Of a DNA stretch of 64,000 nt, positions 61,528-64,000 are shown piece by piece. The notes below the pieces were generated by a model. That model was not told the origin of the DNA. It ran no database searches and was given only the letters and a program-made list of their open reading frames with translations. Within the stretch, counting starts at the first letter, position 1, and each line of letters begins with the position of its first letter. The DNA is from DAIDKA01 sp963708865 (GTDB taxonomy: Bacteria > Pseudomonadota > Gammaproteobacteria > Steroidobacterales > Steroidobacteraceae): NCBI GenBank assembly GCA_963708865.1, contig CAVPUC010000002.1:380508-444507 (forward strand), in the 5' to 3' direction. The position numbers were made by a program, and so were the translations under genes.

Positions 61528-63060
61528 ATGGTCTGGTCTACGCTGCCCCATCAGCAAGGGGATGGCGTGGTTACTGACGAACAGGTGAAGTTACTCATGT
61601 CATTGTTAAACCAAGGGATAGTGCAGGTGACGGCTGCAGCGAAGGCCGGAATGAGCGAGCGGACGGCACGCAAGTACGCACACTCCGGGGCGACGCCATC
61701 GGTGGTGAAGGTGCCGCACACGTGGCGCACGCGCCCGGATCCGTTTGCGGAAGTCTGGCCGGAAATCGAGGCCTTGTTGAACCAGGACGCCGGACTACAG
61801 GCGAAGACGGTGTGGGAGGAGCTGAACCGGCGCCACGCCGGGCGCTACAGCGCGGGACAGCTGCGCACGCTGCAGCGGCGGTTCATGGACTGGCGCGTGA
61901 AGGCGGGTCCGGAGCGCGAAGTGTTCTTCCCGCAAACACACGTGCCGGGTGACCAAGGCCAATCGGATTTTACGGATATGCGCGAGCTCGAGGTGGTCAT
62001 CGCCGGCGAGCCGTTCATGCATTTGCTGTATCACTTTGTGCTCACGTACTCGAACTGGGAGTCGGTGTCGATCTGCCCGAGCGAGAGCTTTGAGGCCTTG
62101 AGTGCTGGAATGCAGGCAGCGTTTTGGCGCCTGGGCGGGGTGCCGGTGGAACATCGCACCGACAATCTGTCGGCGGCGACCCACGAGCTGGCGGAGAGCC
62201 GCGGGCGGGACTTCACCGAGCGGTACCGCGAACTCATCGATCACTACGGACTGCGCGCGTCCCGCAACTTCCCCGGCAATGCGCACGAGAACGGCAACGT
62301 CGAATCCGCGAACGGTCACCTGAAGACTGCCATTGACCAACGACTGCGGCTGCGCGGATCGCGGGCGTTCGCTTCGAGGGAAGCCTACGAGGGCTTCCTC
62401 GACAGCTGCGTGCAGACCCGTAATGCGACCCGTTCAGTACGGATCGAGGAGGAACGGCTGCATCTGCGACCATTACCGGTGCGGCCGCTGCCGGCATATC
62501 GAGAGTCGTACGCGACGGTGTCGCGCGCGAGCGCAGTGCGAGTGCTGAAACACTCCTACTCGGTCTCCTCGCGGCTGATCGGACATCGGCTGCGCGTACG
62601 ATTACACGCCGACATCGTGGAGCTGCATCACCGTGGCGGGCGCGTCGCGGTGATGGACCGCATCATCGGTGGCGGCAAGCACAAGATCGACTACCGGCAC
62701 ATCATCCACACGCTGGTGCGCAAGCCCGGCGCGTTCCGCCGCTACGTGTTCCGCGAAGCGTTGTTCCCGAGCCTGGACTTCCGCCGCGCCTACGATGCGC
62801 TCTTGACGGCTAGCGCCGACCAAGCCGATATGGAGTACGTCCGGATCCTGCATCTGGCGGCGAGCGACGGTGAGGAATGCGTTCGCGGCGTCCTCGCCGG
62901 GCTGCTCTCGGCGGCAATCCTGCCTACGTACGAGGCGGTGCGGGCAAAGGTGCGCGGCGAGCGCGTTCCGGAAGGCGTCCCGTATCTGAACATTACGGCG
63001 CCCGATCTGAACCTTTACGATCGGCTCCTGGGCAGCAGCACCGCCGCGGTGTGCGCATGA
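61528..63060 (+). CDS. istA: IS21 transposase IstA (copy 2)
   Basis: 510 residues from ATG 61528; identical to the copy-1 protein, with the same DDE residues and helix-turn-helix. Stop overlaps istB by ATGA. Confidence 0.95.
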   Translation: MVWSTLPHQQGDGVVTDEQVKLLMSLLNQGIVQVTAAAKAGMSERTARKYAHSGATPSVVKVPHTWRTRPDPFAEVWPEIEALLNQDAGLQAKTVWEELNRRHAGRYSAGQLRTLQRRFMDWRVKAGPEREVFFPQTHVPGDQGQSDFTDMRELEVVIAGEPFMHLLYHFVLTYSNWESVSICPSESFEALSAGMQAAFWRLGGVPVEHRTDNLSAATHELAESRGRDFTERYRELIDHYGLRASRNFPGNAHENGNVESANGHLKTAIDQRLRLRGSRAFASREAYEGFLDSCVQTRNATRSVRIEEERLHLRPLPVRPLPAYRESYATVSRASAVRVLKHSYSVSSRLIGHRLRVRLHADIVELHHRGGRVAVMDRIIGGGKHKIDYRHIIHTLVRKPGAFRRYVFREALFPSLDFRRAYDALLTASADQADMEYVRILHLAASDGEECVRGVLAGLLSAAILPTYEAVRAKVRGERVPEGVPYLNITAPDLNLYDRLLGSSTAAVCA

Positions 63061-63860
63061 GCGCCGCCACGATCAGTCGCGACGAAACGATGGAGCTACG
63101 CTTGAAGGCGCTTCATCTACCTTCCTTCCACGAGCAGTACATCGAACTCGCGCAGCGCGCTGGCGTCGAAGGCTGGAACCACATCCGATACCTGGCTGAA
63201 CTGGTCACCCAGGAAGCCACCGACCGCGCGGATCGGCGCATCACACGGCTACTGCATGATGCCAAGTTACCGCGCGACAAGTCGGTTGGCACGTTGGACT
63301 TGAATCGATATGACGCGCCGCTGCGCGGCAAGATCCGCGAGTTGCTGCGTGGCGAGTTCCTCGCCGGTGCGACCAATGTGTGTCTGATCGGTCGCCCGGG
63401 GACCGGAAAATCCCACGTGATGGCAGCGCTCGGCCGAGCCTTGGTCGAGGCTGGGCACCCGGTCCTGTTTACTCCCGTCGTGAAACTCGTGGAACGACTA
63501 CTTGATGCGAAGAAGAACCTACGGCTCGCACGCGAACTGAAGCGCCTTGATAACTTCGACTGCATCGCACTCGACGACATCGGCTATGTCCAACACGACC
63601 GAGCCGAAATGGAAGTGCTGTTCGCGCTGCTGGCTGAGCGATACGAGCGCAAAAGCGTGATGATCACCTCGAACCTGGTGTTCTCCAAGTGGGACCAGAT
63701 CTTTAAGGATCCCATGACGACGGCAGCAGCCATCGACCGAGTGGTGCACCACGCGGTCGTCCTGGAGTTCGTGGGTCCCAGCGTTCGAGCCGAAGTCGCC
63801 GAGGAACGAGCGCGCGCCGGGCAGACGAGACGCAATCAATCGGTTCCGGCGGACGCATGA
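63057..63860 (+). CDS. istB: IS21 helper ATPase IstB (copy 2)
   Basis: 267 residues, ATG 63057; identical to the copy-1 protein. A terminator-like hairpin follows at 63898-63918. Confidence 0.95.
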   Translation: MSAATISRDETMELRLKALHLPSFHEQYIELAQRAGVEGWNHIRYLAELVTQEATDRADRRITRLLHDAKLPRDKSVGTLDLNRYDAPLRGKIRELLRGEFLAGATNVCLIGRPGTGKSHVMAALGRALVEAGHPVLFTPVVKLVERLLDAKKNLRLARELKRLDNFDCIALDDIGYVQHDRAEMEVLFALLAERYERKSVMITSNLVFSKWDQIFKDPMTTAAAIDRVVHHAVVLEFVGPSVRAEVAEERARAGQTRRNQSVPADA

Positions 63861-64000
63861 TCAGCGGCACCCCTCAGCCGAACCCGGATCCGGAGCTTCT
63901 GACGCCTTCGGCGTCAGACTGCGTGATGGTGGACCAATGATGAAGGCTCAAGACCGGCAAGAATAGATGTCGCCATCGGAAGAAATAGTTGACGCCGGCC

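Larger units (their letters stand above)
61430..64000 (+). mobile_element. IS21-family insertion sequence, copy 2 (one base short of its end)
   Basis: Same sequence as 41276-43847 in inverted orientation; by alignment its final base is 64001. All open frames on both strands match copy 1 exactly, so the two are recent. The internal terminal repeats (GACAATTAG at 61438 and 61495) and hairpins (61467-61481, 63898-63918) are the same. It interrupts virB10; the left target sequence would be GGGGCT (61424-61429). Confidence 0.95.

Noticed and set aside
41276..64000. The IS21 pair acting as a simple composite transposon
   Set aside because: Copy 1 has its own flanking 6-bp duplications, showing that it inserted alone; copy 2 lies inside virB10. 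The pair is better seen as two separate insertions.

Overview
The window looks like a high-GC Gram-negative chromosome, most likely a gammaproteobacterium of the Nevskiales/Steroidobacter/Xanthomonadales type. This placement is inferred from gene content only (PQQ quinohaemoprotein dehydrogenase, lignostilbene-type carotenoid oxygenase, many c-di-GMP proteins, OmpA/DUF4398 lipoproteins); no rRNA or complete tRNA is present to fix it.

Region 1 (1-16.6 kb) is ordinary chromosome: malic enzyme (maeB, cut by the window edge), an ArsR-SRPBCC pair, a diguanylate cyclase coupled to a PilZ protein, a zinc metallopeptidase, a YihY/BrkB membrane protein, an MscS-type channel, a PQQ alcohol dehydrogenase, a PAS-GGDEF-EAL gene, two DUF4398/OmpA envelope genes and a carotenoid oxygenase. 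The PAS-GGDEF-EAL gene and the carotenoid oxygenase each carry two apparent frameshifts.

Region 2 (16.69-31.21 kb) is a 14.5 kb integrated element (E1) bounded by a perfect 45-bp direct repeat of the 3' half of a tRNA-Asn gene. It has a tyrosine integrase, divergent regulators around TTGCGTA operators, a replication module (zinc primase domain, VapE-type ATPase, RuvC-like resolvase), a terminase large subunit with small phage genes, and a coupled HigB-HigA-type cargo operon with two unrecognised genes. No capsid, portal, tail or lysis gene is recognisable, so it resembles a phage satellite or stripped prophage. A second integrase (31.4-32.8 kb) marks the remains of another element beside it, followed by a ruined 3-oxoacid CoA-transferase gene.

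Region 3 (33.5-46.2 kb) is a sensory block: a PilZ-GAF-PAS histidine kinase, a MEDS protein with a hybrid PAS kinase, a PilZ-like protein, a CheY-like receiver and a stand-alone CheB-type methylesterase, with one IS21-family insertion (41.28-43.85 kb) and an IstB relic.

Region 4 (46.2-64 kb) is the damaged remnant of a conjugative element: a ParA relic, an IS66 insertion that truncates a gene, a cassette of three tandem DUF6502-type proteins plus an FlhC-like regulator, and a virB2-virB10 type IV secretion operon. virB10 is broken by a second, essentially identical IS21 copy in inverted orientation whose last base falls just beyond the window. The DUF6502/FlhC-like cassette between dyad-symmetric control sites and the virB operon, and the capsid-less terL element with its four-gene toxin-antitoxin-like operon, are the best candidates for undescribed biology.
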